Made by a program: the position numbers and the translations under genes
Assembly (NCBI GenBank): GCA_030706015.1
Contig: JAUZPI010000009.1
Span: 20,331 to 84,330, forward strand
Length of the DNA: 64,000 nt
Source: Bacillota bacterium
GTDB lineage: Bacteria > Bacillota > Clostridia > Clostridiales > Clostridiaceae
Reading direction: 5' to 3'
Shown here: positions 63,634 to 64,000 of the stretch, piece after piece
Layout: each line of letters begins with the position of its first letter
Numbering within the stretch: position 1 is the first letter of the stretch
The notes under the pieces: generated by a model
Told to the model about the DNA's origin: nothing
Seen by the model: only the letters and a program-made list of their open reading frames with translations
The model's database searches: none

Positions 63634-64000
63634 TTATTTTTCCGTTACTGGCTTCTTGAGAATTCCTAACAATAAAGCTGTTACTCCGGAACCTGCTAAG
63701 ATAGCAAGTAAGTATAATAATGGGTTTCCTTTAACAATAGCTATTACAAATATTCCACCATGAGGAGCTGGAAGTCCGATATTAAATACCATAGCAAGTG
63801 CGCCTGCAACCGCAGCCCCGATAACTGCTGAAGGTATCACTCTAGCAGGGTCTCCTGCAGCAAAAGGTATAGCACCTTCTGTTATAAAGCTTAGACCCAT
63901 TATATAACAAGTCTTACCTGCTTCTCTTTCTTCTTTTGTAAACTTATTCTTAAATATAGTAGTTGCAATAGCAATTCCAAGAGGAGGAACCATACCACCA
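63634..64000 (-). CDS. Fructose PTS transporter EIIC component, C-terminal part (truncated by window)
   Basis: The frame is open to the window edge; 121 residues are visible. GGMVPPLGIAIATTIF, GLSFITEGAIPFAAGDPARVIP and GLPAPHGGIFV are characteristic of the fructose EIIC membrane domain. The ITEGAIPFAA segment is the conserved substrate region. The upstream EIIA/EIIB parts, if fused, lie beyond the window. Usually in an operon with fruK and fruR. It imports and phosphorylates fructose. Confidence 0.93.
   Translation of the reverse strand, partial: GGMVPPLGIAIATTIFKNKFTKEEREAGKTCYIMGLSFITEGAIPFAAGDPARVIPSAVIGAAVAGALAMVFNIGLPAPHGGIFVIAIVKGNPLLYLLAILAGSGVTALLLGILKKPVTEK

Overview
The window looks like chromosomal DNA of an anaerobic, spore-forming, motile member of Clostridium sensu stricto. 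The DNA is very AT-rich, Shine-Dalgarno sites are strong (GGAGG/AGGTG types), and TTG and GTG starts are frequent. Gene content fits: a gerA-type germination operon, CotF-like coat proteins, a SleB-type cortex hydrolase, PdaA, a 2-hydroxyacyl-CoA-dehydratase-activase-type operon, large MCPs and GlnRS. I cannot name the species. No rRNA or tRNA gene, CRISPR array, intact insertion sequence or prophage is visible, so this is mostly ordinary core genome with small accessory and decayed pieces.

Layout. 1-9.8 kb: the 3' end of an FtsH-like M41 protease, rhomboid protease, PepF, a DUF6762-like protein, a Fur regulator, a large dCache MCP, MntP, a DegV protein with a structured leader, and TrhA/hemolysin III. 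10.1-14.6 kb: CymR-CysK cysteine control pair and a three-gene activase/HgdB-like operon. 14.9-19.2 kb: argC-argB-argD-argF behind a promoter embedded in ARG-box-like sites. 19.3-23.2 kb: gerA-gerB-gerC receptor operon. 23.4-29.3 kb: small proteins, an HNH protein, YbaK, DUF3892, a CotF-like pair, a second DegV, and a MerR-MFS efflux pair. 29.4-31.9 kb: two secreted cell-wall hydrolases, the first behind a c-di-AMP (ydaO) riboswitch. 32-34.7 kb: ABC-2 exporter. 34.8-41.2 kb: flavodoxin-like reductase, a mini kinase-fold protein, SRAP, DUF2334 protein, YkuD transpeptidase, a 4-fold beta-flower-like protein and an HtrA-like lipoprotein. 41.3-42.7 kb: queD-queE behind a preQ1-I riboswitch. 42.7-54.4 kb: DAHP synthase, radical SAM protein, M20 peptidase, PrsW, YkuS, a second MCP, PdaA, GlnRS and an amidohydrolase. 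54.6-58.5 kb: ClpE-like ATPase and small proteins. 58.7-62.4 kb: a signalling operon (hybrid kinase, CheR, a decayed cheB fragment, REC-GGDEF). 62.5-64 kb: PanE-like reductase and the end of a fructose PTS IIC.

Themes. Cell-envelope remodelling and sporulation/germination recur (gerABC, SleB-like, PdaA, YkuD, NlpC/P60-like, CotF). Two metabolite riboswitches (c-di-AMP and preQ1), one Arg-type operator cluster and a MerR operator give direct regulatory evidence. The most unusual items are the frameshifted cheB relic inside a chemosensory-like operon, the sensor-less hybrid kinase, the orphan activase triad, the stand-alone kinase-fold mini-protein, the structured leader before degV, and the long preQ1 expression platform. 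I found no clear evidence of a wholly new defence or mobile system.
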